In this document: in pieces, positions 34,074 to 45,104 of the stretch
How positions within the stretch are numbered: the first letter of the stretch is position 1
Layout: each line of letters starts with the position of its first letter
DNA from: Mesostigma viride
Taxonomy: Eukaryota; Streptophyta; Mesostigmatophyceae; Mesostigmatales; Mesostigmataceae
Reading direction: 5' to 3'
Length of the DNA: 64,000 nt
NCBI GenBank assembly: GCA_009746045.1
Contig: RPFO01000213.1
Location: 9,335,536 to 9,399,535 of the forward strand
Notes under the pieces: model-generated
What the model saw: only the letters and a program-made list of their open reading frames with translations
Database searches by the model: none
What the model was told of the DNA's origin: nothing
Position numbers and translations under genes: made by a program

Positions 34074-34081
34074 GCGACGTA

Positions 34082-35439
34082 CAGTGTTTTTGCTAAGGGT
34101 TTTTGGGCTGCGGTCGCGGGTGACCTCAGCCCCCGAAATCCTGCGGTCGCGGTGACCACGGCCACCAAAATCCTGCCGTCGCGCATGACCTTACACAGCT
34201 TTGTTGCTAGCACTGTGTGTGATGTGTTATACGCTTAAATGCCTCAGCCTAGGCTTGCGGGGGGCCCAGGGGGGGTTATATGCACTTTTGCCTTAGTCTA
34301 CTTTGTGACTTGGCCACTTGCGCCATGGGGCATGGTCCAACGGCTAGGGTGGTTTAAAAACTCAATCCTACCTGCTTGACTGAAAATGCTACATACAACA
34401 GTAGCATACATGAAGAATCAGAGGATCTATGGCGACGCTTTCCACGCCCAGACATCGGGTCATCGTAAGAATGCGAACGTGATTGACACTCAGCAGACTC
34501 AGAAGAGGAGTCATTTCCGCTCGCCCCAGACCTTTTCCCCCTGTTCGTCTCGTTAGATTCCAAACGGCGACTAGCTCCGACACTATTCACATTCCCAGGC
34601 GACTGCAAGTTGCCTGACGATGGCCCGAATCAGGCCTTGCCTCGGGCATGGAGTTGTCAGGAGGGCTGCGGCCAGCTGTGCCTGATGGCTTTCGTTGAAT
34701 GAGCCACGATAATAAACCTATCCCCTTAGCTCTGCCTGAGGCCGAGGCCACTCCTAAACTAGATGTTTTTTCATTCTTGCTGGCCATGTTTGATTTGTCG
34801 TTACCCGACATGTTCGTATTTAACGCTAGGGCAAGCTCAGTCCCCACCCATTACAGCATGGCGCTACGTAGACATAAAGCTAAAAGCTTGTTACTTAGTT
34901 CCGTTTTTCATAGCCATTATCACGCTGCTGATCCCCCGCCAGTCTAGAGAACGAGCATAATGTTTTCGACGTCGCCAGCCATCAATGACTTCATGCATTG
35001 TCAAGACCGCATGAATGCAGCATCAAATCAGGATAACGAGCTAGCCCTACGGTCAACTCAAGTCAAGGTAGGAACGTCGCTGCTGTCTGCTTCAGAACTG
35101 AAAATTTACTAGATCCGAATTTCTAGCTGACGTCTTTTAGCGGTTACTCAATACCTTGTTGAGTAAACGATTCCAAAATCTGATTCTGACGAAACCTGTA
35201 CAGCTCGAAGTTACCTGACAGACCTCTGATCGGCCGATGGACCCACTACCTGCTGGAAGACCTACGGTCACAAGGCTAGACCTGTGACCGCAGCCTGCCT
35301 GTGACCGCGGTCACCAAAATCCCGCGGACATAAGTGACCGCAGCCAACAAAATCCGGCGGTCATGTGTGACCGCGGGCTCCGAAATCCGGCGGTCAGCGG
35401 TCACACATTACCGCGCGCGGCCCGTTAGCAAAAACACTG
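34082..35439. mobile_element. Non-autonomous hAT element with 8-bp target duplication
   Basis: The ends CAGTGTTTTTGCTAA (34082) and TTAGCAAAAACACTG (ending 35439) are inverted repeats and start with the hAT-typical CAGTG. The target duplication GCGACGTA is exact at 34074-34081 and 35440-35447. Both subterminal regions carry many copies of GGTCGCG / TGACCGC words next to AAATCC, a pattern typical of hAT transposase binding regions. No transposase is encoded. Confidence 0.88.
34410..34847 (-). pseudogene. Ser/Arg-rich ORF inside the hAT element, one frame change
   Basis: The minus-strand frame from 34847 passes MSGNDKSNMASKNEKTSS and ends near 34590. The next frame continues with LQSPGNVNSVGASRRL, GASGNDSSSESAECQSRS and MSGRGKRRHRSSDSS. 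Composition resembles a disordered N-terminal region of a gag or nuclear protein. It may be a fragment carried by the transposon. No family recognised. Confidence 0.35.
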
Positions 35440-35533
35440 GCGACGTACGTAGGGGCTTGGCCCCTACCAGGTCTACTTGTAGTGAATAATGTGCGTGAGC
35501 CCTGCCTCAGGCAAAATATTATTAATCAACAAT

Positions 35534-35935
35534 TCAACGTAGTGTAATAATATCAAATACGGCTGCCCGCTGCCGGAAAGATAGCTGTGTGCTGACTTTT
35601 GGACGTAGTAATCCGATAGAAATCACTGTGGCAAAGAGAAAATCAGTGCCTATTCCGCCAGGGTACAGCTTGCGGCCTATGTCATGAGGTAGCGTCACAA
35701 CTTTGACAGGGGCATCAAAGCGCACTCCACTCGGAATTCCGAAAGCTTGCTGCGTGTCGTGATTACTTTTTAGACGCAATAACACAAAAGAAACCACCAT
35801 GACAACAAAAAAAGTAGCGCCTACACCGCCAGGGTATAGTTTTAGGCCTTTGTCAGGAGGTAGCGTCACAACTTTGATTGGCGCATCAACACGCACTCCA
35901 CTCGGAATTCGAGAAGCTACGGTTCAAAGGTTGCA
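35534..35935 (-). CDS. Fragment with tandemly duplicated 60-residue membrane-segment unit
   Basis: The minus-strand frame contains two copies of IPSGVR.DAP.KVVTLP.D, then G.KLYPGG.G and a hydrophobic stretch (FFVVMVVSFVLLRLK in one, FLFATVISIGLLRPK in the other). At DNA level the copies (about 35760-35925 and 35590-35750) are clearly diverged, while the protein pattern is kept, suggesting past coding constraint. The frame opens after a stop near 35940 with no convincing ATG, so this would be an internal exon or relic. Function unknown. Confidence 0.35.
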
Positions 35936-35939
35936 GCGA

Positions 35940-36250
35940 TTGCAGCCAGGCAGCCAGGCAGTAAGGTGCCTGGGGATCGTGACGGCGATGTTGATTTCAT
36001 TGCCTATCAGGCCACATGAAGGTTGAGAAGTGATTATGTCCATATATTGTTTTTAAGTGGCTTGGAAAATGGTTATATTAGTTTTAACTATGGTAGATTG
36101 AAGATTCATGTAAAGAGTCATTTATTAACCAAATTATGGAATCACAGTTTTATTAGCTTTTTTACATGGAGAAAAAAAAAGGGGGGGCCAGAGGCGGCCC
36201 GAGCCTTCCCCCCCCCCCCCCCCCAGCAAAACCACGGTCAGTTTTATAAG
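35940..36250. other. No gene; homopolymer runs
   Basis: A-run and G-run at 36173-36188 and a C-run of about 15 at 36208-36223, with a short gap between. Confidence 0.5.
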
Positions 36251-36918
36251 TGTTAACCACAAATATAATGGGAAGGTTAAGCATTTTTCTTTTGTTTTTC
36301 AGAAGAACGAACATGGCCAAATCTATTTTACGTTGCCATGACATGGCCAGCATACTTGCTGGCACACAATGACAGTGGTTTATCATCAACAGTGGTTTTT
36401 CACTCAACCCGCATTAGCTTAAAAGAGCGCTTGACGCTGCCCATGGCCAACACAATCATGCCCAACTATCCCTGCGTTGGTTACTGTCGTAAATGCTACA
36501 TGTCAATATTGTGATTTCGGCCTCATGATTATTGTAATTAGCATTCCATTCCAGGAATACAGCCGCATACAGTTGTAAGTACAACCACCGTCAATGGCAT
36601 TCCAGCCATAGATCAAACTTACGTCTTTTGGTATCTAGGACGCCGGGACTGGATGTAATGAGTATCCCAAATGGCTGCCCCGACCATTTATCATGGCCCG
36701 CTTATGTAAGTCACAATTCGGCAATGGATGCTGAGGCTGGTAACGGTATTTCGGTGCAGAAGTAACCACACCCTCCATGCTTGCATACAAGGTATAACAA
36801 AACAAAGGGTAGCAAAAAAAAAAGTGGCGATGCGAGCACACAAATTTCATACGGCATGCTGGCCGAGTACAAAGGGGCAGAACTAGCTAGCACACACCAC
36901 AGATCTGGCTTTACTCAC

Positions 36919-36990
36919 AGCAACTGCAGCGATGATATAAGCCCCAGCTCCGGCGGGATGCTGCTGCACAGTTGGTTATCGTCTAGCAAC
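36919..36990 (-). CDS. LRR exon, copy 1
   Basis: A 72-base module reading LLDDNQLCSSIPPELG and on to SSLQLL, between acceptor TCTCTGCTCGCAG and donor GTGAGT, both phase 2. This is the classic one-repeat-per-exon layout of plant-type LRR genes (consensus LxxNxLxGxIPxxLGxL). The expected Gly-Xaa-Ile is altered to SSI, hinting at relaxed constraint. LRR domains bind ligands or partner proteins in receptors and secreted proteins. Confidence 0.55.
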
Positions 36991-37106
36991 CTGCGAGCAG
37001 AGAAATCCAGATGTCGCAGATTGCACACGCATGCACCAACACTAGGCATGGGTGAAGATTGTCAGAGAGAGACCTACTGACACGTGGCAGCTTATGTGGG
37101 GCGCAC

Positions 37107-37220
37107 CCATGCAGGCAGATTGAAGAGACCATGGCTACTGTTAGCAAGGGCAACCAGAGTAGTTTGTAATGATCGCAGCACGGTTGCCAAAGAACTGCAT
37201 GCCAGTACGAGAGCTTCCAT
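37107..37220 (-). CDS. Possible exon upstream of the LRR exon, copy 1
   Basis: ATG at 37220, open through MEALVLACSSLATVLRSLQ and HGLFNLPAW, then GTGCGC as a possible donor. Copies 2 (50583-50470) and 3 (59191-59075) keep the frame, and copy 3 differs in length by one codon. The start is hydrophobic, like a signal peptide. Direct splicing to the LRR exon would not keep phase, so the gene model is unresolved. Confidence 0.3.
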
Positions 37221-37466
37221 ATATAAGACCTTTAACAGCAAACTCGCGTGTACCATAGCATACGGAGCCCGGAATGAGGCCTATGCTGAGTTCCTATCTC
37301 CATGTCTGCTTGTGATGCCCTGACCATAAGTATATCGCTCGAGAAGTCGTGTGAATCACTTGACCCGGGCTTGAACCCTGGGGCTGCTTCTTGGTGGCAA
37401 AGTGATCAGAAACAAAATCAGATTTTCAAACCCACCACCATGCTAGATTTTTCACCATTCAGAGTA

Positions 37467-38276
37467 CAATTCAGAGAGTAGTGGTCCAATTCCCTTTGCG
37501 AGCAATTATTTGTGAATCCACCTCGCAAACTGCTACTAATGGGCTTTATTTTGGCTCACAAAGGTCAAATATTACCGCGCCGCACCTGCGCCGGGCCCAG
37601 CGCACGGCGCGTCGCGCCACAATTTTTGCGCCTTGGGCCTTTGCCAATGTCCTTCGAAGTGTAGCTATCAAAAGGGTAAGCCTCAAACCTTTGCATACTC
37701 GTTCTGTGGCATTGAATGTTCTTGGCTTTCATTAGTTGTCAGCAGAATGCGTGGTCAGTTCGTGGAACGATGGCAGAAAAGCGGGGAGGCCTGTAGGCCA
37801 CTAGACGCAGGCAGCAAAGCCTGTTGGCAGTACAAATTTACATTTTCGAAGGCCGCGTGATGAGTTAGCGGGCTATCTCCGCCGTCATGATAGCGGTCGA
37901 CTTCAGTTGCCGCCATGATTCTTAAGTTGCCGCCATGATTCAATCCATACCTAATTATTTACCTAATGTGCTTCATTACGTTAGATAGTCAAGTGACTAT
38001 ACCTACTGGCAGAGGTCATAGGCAGCCGTACTTGGAAGTGCTATCAGCCGTAATCGGTGCTTTATAAATGATCAATTAAATCACTTAGCGGTGGTTACTA
38101 CATGGTGGCCGGGCTGAGCCAGGCCGGGGCTTGAGACCCAAGCCACTCGGACCACAAACAAGCCGACCGGCTCGCGAACCCAAAACTTTGCCTTCATTTT
38201 GGGTCGCAAACTATAATTTTCACATTGTTTTGGGGACACAAAATAATTTGTCGCAAAGGGATTTTGACCACTACGG
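37467..38276. mobile_element. CCGTAGTGGTCAAAAT-family MITE, copy b, TA target site
   Basis: The uninterrupted sequence in the other LRR-block copies reads TTCAGAGTATGGGATGAAG. Here about 810 bases are inserted at the TA, leaving TA on both sides. The ends carry GTAGTGGTCCAATTCCCTTT and, inverted, AAAGGGATTTTGACCACTAC. TA duplication fits Tc1/mariner- or PIF-like mobilisation. No transposase inside. Confidence 0.75.
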
Positions 38277-38289
38277 TATGGGATGAAGT

Positions 38290-38720
38290 ATCTTTCTGGG
38301 CCTAGTCTTTATGCATGTCAAATGGAAGCATGAACATCTGATCCACTAGTTTCAAGGCAACATAATCAACATCAGAAGTTGGCACCATAATATTGGCTGC
38401 CATCACTGGGCAGATTTAGTCTGCCACGCAAGTGTAGAACGCTCCACAGCCTTCTCAGACCAATACCCATGCATTGTCACGCAAGGGCAAGGCATTTGGC
38501 ATACTTGGGAGTGAGGACAGATCCATGGAAATTACTACGTTCCCTGGGGTCATTTACGTCAGTGTCAGGGGCAGTATCAGCCGCACGATTGTGGCGGCAC
38601 GAGACGGTGCGTCGGATGCTACACATTCATGCAGATGCATGGGTTTATGGACCAGTCATGTGGGCGCCGCGCCCACAGTACTATACCAATGATATGTAGT
38701 ACGTTTCTGTACTTTTGGGG
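38290..38720 (-). other. Conserved coding-like segment of the LRR block, copy 1
   Basis: On the minus strand one frame ends DQMFMLPFDMHKD and a stop at about 38305. The copies near 51345 and 59465 keep this frame, and copy 2 lacks exactly nine bases (three codons, DYV) present in copies 1 and 3. Another frame (FHGFVLTPKYAKCLAFSDG) also looks protein-like, so the true frame is uncertain. Confidence 0.35.
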
Positions 38721-38880
38721 GTGCATACACTAAAGACTCAGCTAATGTCACGTATACAAGAATAAGTGAATCAACTGAAAAAAGTGGCGCAACGCAGCGC
38801 CAGTACTGCTAAGGCTAAAAACGTCCATGAGAAACTTGCCATACAGACGAGGACGTTGGGAGCAATTTTTTAGCGTACAT

Positions 38881-39527
38881 GACAAAACCTATTCCATACA
38901 TCTCACGAATTCCCAACTTTGGCGCCAACAAGTGCCGAATGTTGGTAAGCGTGACTCCCTACAAATCTAGTACAGATAATTATAGCATGTGATGATAAAA
39001 CTATTTCAGCAATAACAAAACATTAGGCGAGTAGGTAAAACTCCTTCACAAACCTTGGGGCTGACATTGCATTACCGAAAGAGGTGACTTTCGTTGTCCC
39101 TTGTAATTCAAGGACAACAGACGGCGCGCAAATTTCAGTGCAGAAGGAGCATACCTACAGACTGATCCAGGACAGGATCGACCAAACCCGACATGCCCAG
39201 CTGTGTCACTACACGAGTAACTACTGGATCTGTTCGGCAACTGTGGGCCCACTTCCCTGGACTCTGATCATAGAACATCTTCTGAGACGACAGACTTTTA
39301 GATAAACCTTGAATCTATACCCTGGTAGTGCTCGATAGCATGGAAGTTCACACCGCATGTTGCTGTCCTTAAAACTGCGCTGCCTCCAAGAAGTCTGTTG
39401 GTTCTTAATTTTGAAAGGACTGGCCCAGCACGTTTCCCGCATATTTCCTCCAGCAGTGATAACCGCGGTAAGAACCCTTGTGGAATGCCGAATGCGGTGG
39501 GGGACTGCAACGGGCTTAAGGAAACCG
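38881..39527. other. No firm gene; weak minus-strand exon-like frame
   Basis: Around 39115-39020 on the minus strand a frame reads VVLELQGTTKVTSFGNAM and APRFVKEFYL. It might be an exon of the LRR-block gene, but no homologue is in the window. Confidence 0.25.
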
Positions 39528-41164
39528 TTTTTCTCCAAAAGTAGCTTCATAAGGCATGCTGGAAAGATAGGGCCGCTACGCCTGGGCCTGCGATGTGGAA
39601 GGTTGTCTGCCGGACATGGGTTGACTAATCCTATTTTATGAAGGGTTCCAAGCTCGTCTAATTATTTTTGAAGGACCCGTTTTTTTTTATTAGTCGGCGA
39701 CGATTGTTAAGCTGTCCGAAAAATTTGAAATAGAGGTTATAAGACTTGTTTCAAAGGATTCATAATTGCTTGTCACCGCTTCCTAGCCGCTTGTGCAACG
39801 GCTATCATGCTACGGACCTGTGGGTCGGCGGGTTGCTTAAGGAATCTGAGGGATAGATTGTTTTGGGGAAGTCGTGATTAATGATTAAAATATTGGGCTC
39901 GGGCCGTTCCTAAGGGTCAAGGGGCGAGACTTGTGGCTGTTAGTTTAATAACCTTGTACTATCACCTGTGCGTGTAGCGTACTACCCTGGGGGTGTCTGT
40001 GCAGGCTACTTTTAGTGGCGTTTCCAGCACTATTCAGGTCGTTGTGTGACGCATGCCGGTTTAGGATATTGTCAGCTTGTGTGTCTGCGGATCATGCCTT
40101 AAGCAAGCTAGGCAGGCAATGATCCGCAATTATTTTCTTTAGGACGATTGCGGCCAGGTCTGCCTGTGCAATATTGCACATTTAAGTGGGGGTTGCATCT
40201 GCCTTATAGCCGAGGCAGGTGGTGGCACAACCGCTAAGTTGTTTCGACCAAGCACAGCAGAGTGGGTCGTGAAACGGAAGGGAAATTTCAAATTACCCCC
40301 TTGCCGTTTTTCCCCGGCTGCGGATCTTTTTGGCATGGGCGAAGGGTGGGGCGCTACTTCAGCGGTTCGACCGGGTTCAGCAGAGCTTTTCATAAGTTTC
40401 TACAACAGTTTTCGTGTACCCATTAGCTTCCACGCCACCAACTACATAATTAAAACAAAAGTGGACGCGTAACAAGCATGCATCATAGCAGGCCTAACCC
40501 CTGCCATGTGCGCTTCCCCAAGTAAAGTTTGCTTAATTAAATGCCCTCACAGAGGAGCACTCAGAACTAGGAGGTCGGGTGGGGCAAGAAAAAAGACCTT
40601 CCCCTTCTTCACAGGTCAGCTAAGAAGGTGGCCTGACAGAAAGTCCACGTCACTAAGAGTATCTTTGACCAAACAAAGCCTAACTGCCAAACCAGTTCAG
40701 CGAATATTCCCTAACTGAAGCCTGACCAAAAGGGACAACAGATGCTGCCAACCAAATCAACTCTAGCAAAGCCTAGCATCAGCAAAATATACCTCAGGCA
40801 TTATATAATTCATATTAAATGCCGTAAGCCTTGCCGATTCCGTATTCAAACGGCAAAACCAGAATCAAATAAGATTTACAACATCGGCTGAACCTACTCG
40901 TCCACTCCACAAATCCAACCAACAAACATTAACTGACTAAGCGTTCAAAATGCTGACAATTCAGGTCCGCCAATCAAAAGATATCGTCGTGAAATAAACT
41001 CTCATTCAGTCGCATCCAGCCTCCTTGAAACCTCACTTGCGGTCGTCATTCTCGCACCATTGTAAGACACTCTTTTCAAAAGAAATCCGATTCGTGTACC
41101 CATTAGCTTCCACGCCACCAACTTCTTAATTAAAACAATAGATCCGGAGACGTCCGTCCTTTAG

Positions 41165-41215
41165 TCAGCAAAATTGGTGCGAGAGGTCCCCAGTTCGATT
41201 CCGGCCTGGATTCAT
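41165..41215 (+). other. tRNA-Pro-like 3' half
   Basis: TTGGTGCGAGAGGTCC and GTTCGATTCC fit the anticodon-loop/stem and T-arm of a eukaryotic tRNA-Pro. The 5' half, a paired T stem and an acceptor stem are not present. Could be a SINE head, a tRNA-derived insertion or chance decay product. Confidence 0.35.
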
Positions 41216-41403
41216 TTGCAGATCGCGTTTTTCCGCGTTTTCCGAGGACCGGCACTGAACGCAAATGGTTTTCACCTTTGCGGCGTGCCAAATCAGAATA
41301 AATGGACGCATAACAAGCATGCATCATAGCAGGCCCAACCCATGCCATGTGCGCTTTCCCAAGCAAAGTTTGCTACAATAATGCCGCCCCCTCCGTTACT
41401 GGT

Positions 41404-41418
41404 TCCCCCCCCCCCCCC
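41404..41418 (+). repeat. C homopolymer
   Basis: A run of about 13-15 C at the junction of two repeated segments inside split-repeat element 2. Confidence 0.8.
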
Positions 41419-43792
41419 AAAGCCGCATTCATGCTCAGGTCCACTTGCTCGTAGAGATGCCCTGCCGCAATGGACTCCGTTTTGAAAACTAGCCGCTGTG
41501 GATACAATCAGGCACTGCAAAATGGACACATCTCCGCGTTTTTTACCCTTCGCAGGGACCTCCGCTGGCTTCGATGAAGACCTCTTCCCTGGCCAGCGGA
41601 AGAAATTGCTGCCAGCCGCGACGCCCCGACAGAAGTCACAATTTTAGATCCCGATCGAAACCCTAAGCTTCGGCGCCGACCCCTCAACCGCAGCCTCTTG
41701 GAGTACATTAGCCTCAATTAGGGGGTGAACCCCCGTGCGCCTATCACGCTGCCAGTTTTCCCGGACAGACATTTTATTGAGACCGCATATTAGCGCCCAT
41801 CCCCAGCGCCGAGACCTCGCGCCTGTTGGACCCTTTTCGCAACACCATGAGGACGTTCAAATCAAACGCTGCCAGGCCTTAATGTTATTGCATGGGCTCC
41901 GCCCTCCCCCACCAAGCAGCCCCATAAACCCGGAGCACAACCAGAACTCCGGGCGCCTGGCAACCACTGAGTTACGCCATTAATTTCGGCGACCCAGGGG
42001 CTGCTGGACTTTTTCGCCACTGAACACAAGCCCTGCGCCCAGGGAGGGAACGGGGCCTTTGAGCCATGCACGCTTCTTGCACCGCCATAGCCCCATCCCA
42101 CAATTTGCAAGAAGAAAAGGCCTTCCCCTTCCTCCCAGGTCCCCTAAGAAGGCGGCTACGCCTGACAGAATGTCTACGTCACTAAGAGTATCTTTGACCA
42201 AACAAATCCTAACTGCCCAACAACCAGTTCAATATTCCCTAACTGAAGCCTGACCAAAAGTTTTTCCCCGGCTGCGGGTCTTTTGGGCATGGGAGAAGGG
42301 TGGGGCACTACTTCGGAGGTTTGACCGGCTTCGGCGGAGCTGTTTATAAGTTTCTAACACAGTTCTAGTGTCACATCGCAGACTTGCCAACTTGCGATGG
42401 TACGTGTGTCGTGGCCTGCAATCTAGAAGGCATGACCCAGGTTCCTGTCAGGAACGGCCTGTTTTCACGAATTAACATTTTTTGTGGCGGCAGGTCCTTC
42501 TCCAGTTGCCCCTGCAGAGGAGGGGTGATTGGGGACTATAGCAGCCGCACGAGGGCTGCATTCCATAGCTAGAAATATTCCCTGTCATGAGACTTGAGTC
42601 GGGGAGGGCGCCTAAGGGAGGCGAGGCAGCGCCAGACCTTAGACATTCCTTTTTCCGCTCCGGCACCTGCTGTGCTGCTCGCTCTATTATGGTCTCGCAA
42701 GAACTACCCTTTCCCTTTTCTCGGTTAGTTCCCGGCTGGCTCTGTTGGGGGCCTTGCTTTTGGGGTTGTCACCGACTTGTGTCGCTTTGGAATCAGCAGG
42801 CCCCTGCGGGGGTTATAAAAGCCTAGTGCGGGCAGAGTCGCCATTTAAGATGTTGTGACATGCTCTTCAGTGCATGGTGGTCACGAGTTCAATCAGCGCA
42901 CCGGGGTTGGCGCCAGGGAGGGGCGTTTGGGTGGAGGCTTCTTGCTTCCGCGTGCAGACTGAGAAACCTTAAGGCCACTGTAACTGCTGCATTTGTGGAA
43001 GGGCTCCACTTATTGTTTCAATAAATGCTAATCTTCTTGGGAACTGAGTGATCTTAATCACTTTTCTCCGAAAGCAGCTCCATAATGCATGCTGGAAAGA
43101 TAGGGCCGCTATGCCTGGGCCTGCGATGTGGAAGGTTGTCTGCCAGACATGGGTTGACTAATCCTATTTTATAAAGGGTTCCAAGCTCGTCTAATTATTT
43201 TTGAAGGACCCGGTTGTTTATTAGTCGGCGACGATTGTTAAGCTGTCCGAAAAATTTGAAATAGAGGTTATACGACTTGTTTCAAAGGATTCGTAATGTT
43301 TGTTAATTGTGGCTATCATGCTACGGACCTGTGGGTCGGCTGGTTGCTTGACGAATCTGAGGGACAGATTGTTTTGAGGGAGTCGTGATGACTTCTTGAA
43401 TATTGGACTCAGGCCGATCCTAAGGGTCAATGGGGGAGACTTGTGGCTGTCAGTTTTATTACCCTTGTTGTACTATCACCGGTGCGTGTAGTGCACTACC
43501 CTGGGGGTGTCTGGGCACGCTATTTTTAGTGGTGTTTCCAGCACTATTCAGGTCGTTGTGTGACGCATGGCGGTTTAGGATCATGTCAGCTTGTATGTCG
43601 GCGGATATGCCTTAAGCAAGCTAGGCAGGCAATGATCCGCAATTGTTTTCTTTCCGTCCCTCCCACCGGAGACTTCTTGGTTTCCCGTGCGGACTGAGAA
43701 ACCTCAAGGCCACTGTAACTGCTTCATTTGTGGCAGGGCTCCACTTATTGTTTCAATAAATGGTGGTCTTCTTGGGAGCTGAGTGATCTTAA

Positions 43793-44330
43793 ACTTTCTT
43801 TTGTTTTCATGCCACCGTTCATGCTCCGGGGTTCACAGGCACGAGAGCGGAAGGCCACTTCAAAAGACGTTTATGTGTTCATCGACCAATAATGCGCCAA
43901 CGGTAGTGGTAGGGAAATTTCACGCGTTTCTGGGAACATCTGTCGGCTTGATGACGGCTAGGCAAACTAGTTGCCATCTCGCCCAATCTATGAAACGTTA
44001 GTGTTCTGGGCGTACGCCATGCGCTCAGATGCATCTGTGTGTTCGACATTGGTCAGGACCGCAGGTTATCAGGGCCTATGTCGCGATCCACGACGTACGG
44101 TCGCTGGGTCTGCGGACTCTTTGTGTCGGTAGTCAGAGTTGCCGCTTTAGTTCTGATAGATGAATTGCATCGCAACACCTTGATATCAACATGGCACATT
44201 AGCAGATTACTAGCAGCAATAATTAAATGTTACAGATTGCATTGGTATACAAATATTATTGCAAAGTTGCATATATAGTAGTAGAAAAGTATTATAAAGT
44301 AGTAGAAAAGCTATATCTGGAATCAAGAAG
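43793..44330. other. No gene seen
   Basis: Unique, AT-rich towards 44300. No coding signal. Confidence 0.4.
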
Positions 44331-44589
44331 ACGTAGGTGTTTGACTGTGCATGGAAGAAAGAAGCGCTGCTTGTTAGCAGCCACCAGGTGCCGGGCTATG
44401 GCGAGTTGATTTCACAAATATTTGCCCATCATCGTTTTCTTCAGCGCTGTAGTGCATGATGGCACTCCCACAAGAATCCATGCCGACAATTTGGAATGAT
44501 GAGGGGAAAGGATGACAATTCTACCTGGCTGTTTGACACGTGCATGCTTGACTCGCTAACCCAGCCACTCCTTCCCTCACACACATCCA

Positions 44590-44775
44590 CACCTACGCCC
44601 GCCCTCCCTCCCTCCCTCCCGCCTGCCCACCCACCCACCCGCCCGCCCGCCCGCCCGCCCGCCCGCCCGCCCGCCGCCCGCCCGCCGCCCGCCCCCGCCC
44701 GCCCGCCCGCCCCCGCCCACCCACCCACCCACCCACCCACCCACCCACCCACCCACCCACCCACCCACCCATCCA
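44590..44775 (+). repeat. C-rich microsatellite (CCCG)n / (CCCA)n
   Basis: CCCTCC units, then CCCG units, then about 15 CCCA units. The opposite strand is G3-repeat DNA. The equivalent place in copy 2 (56527-56590) is poly-C and CCCA/CCAT repeats, so a C-rich tract is kept at this position although its sequence differs. Confidence 0.9.
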
Positions 44776-45104
44776 TCTAACGCGCATGTATGTCTCATGC
44801 CTCTCCATTTGAGCACCTGTCCTCACACCCCAGAAGCCAAGCGAGGGAAGCAACCAAGGGATCAAGGGAAGCCCTGCCAATTAACGCCCCACCTGCCCAA
44901 CAAGTCCGGAATGTACTGTCCATTCCTATGGCACCTTGATATAAAAAACACCTGCCCCTCATTTTCTTCATGGCTTTACTGCATGATCACAGTGCCACTA
45001 CAATCTGGGCTCAGCGATACGCAATGACACGAGGAAAAGATGGCAGGCATACTTGGATGTTTCACACGTGCATGCCTGAACGGCACATGGATTATGAAGC
45101 AAAT

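Larger units (their letters stand above)
36460..38880 (-). repeat. LRR-gene block, copy 1 (interrupted by a MITE)
   Basis: Matches 49830-51840 (copy 2), 58450-59620 (copy 3) and 63206-63597 (copy 4) at high identity. It contains an LRR exon at 36990-36919, a possible upstream exon at 37220-37107, and, after the MITE at 37467-38276, a conserved segment at 38290-38720. Substitutions and in-frame indels between copies suggest derivation from coding sequence. Confidence 0.7.
39528..43792 (+). mobile_element. Split-direct-repeat retroelement 2 (A1-int-B1-A2-B2)
   Basis: A1 39528-40140 and A2 43062-43653 are direct repeats; A2 is about 20 bases shorter, mainly from a deletion near 43305. B1 42933-43057 and B2 43668-43792 are 125-base direct repeats with AATAAA (CACTTATTGTTTCAATAAAT). 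A2 joins B2 through CCGTCCCTCCCACC at 43654-43667. The internal 2.8 kb has its own duplications (40586-40734 with 42110-42258; 40307-40410 with 42259-42364; 40467-40533 with 41308-41374), so it is partly nested or unequally duplicated. No enzyme is recognised, so it is non-autonomous. Confidence 0.78.

Noticed and set aside
44441-44816. Gly-Gly-Trp-Val / Pro-Pro-Thr-His frames as a low-complexity protein
   Set aside because: They follow the CCCG and CCCA microsatellite, with all frames open.
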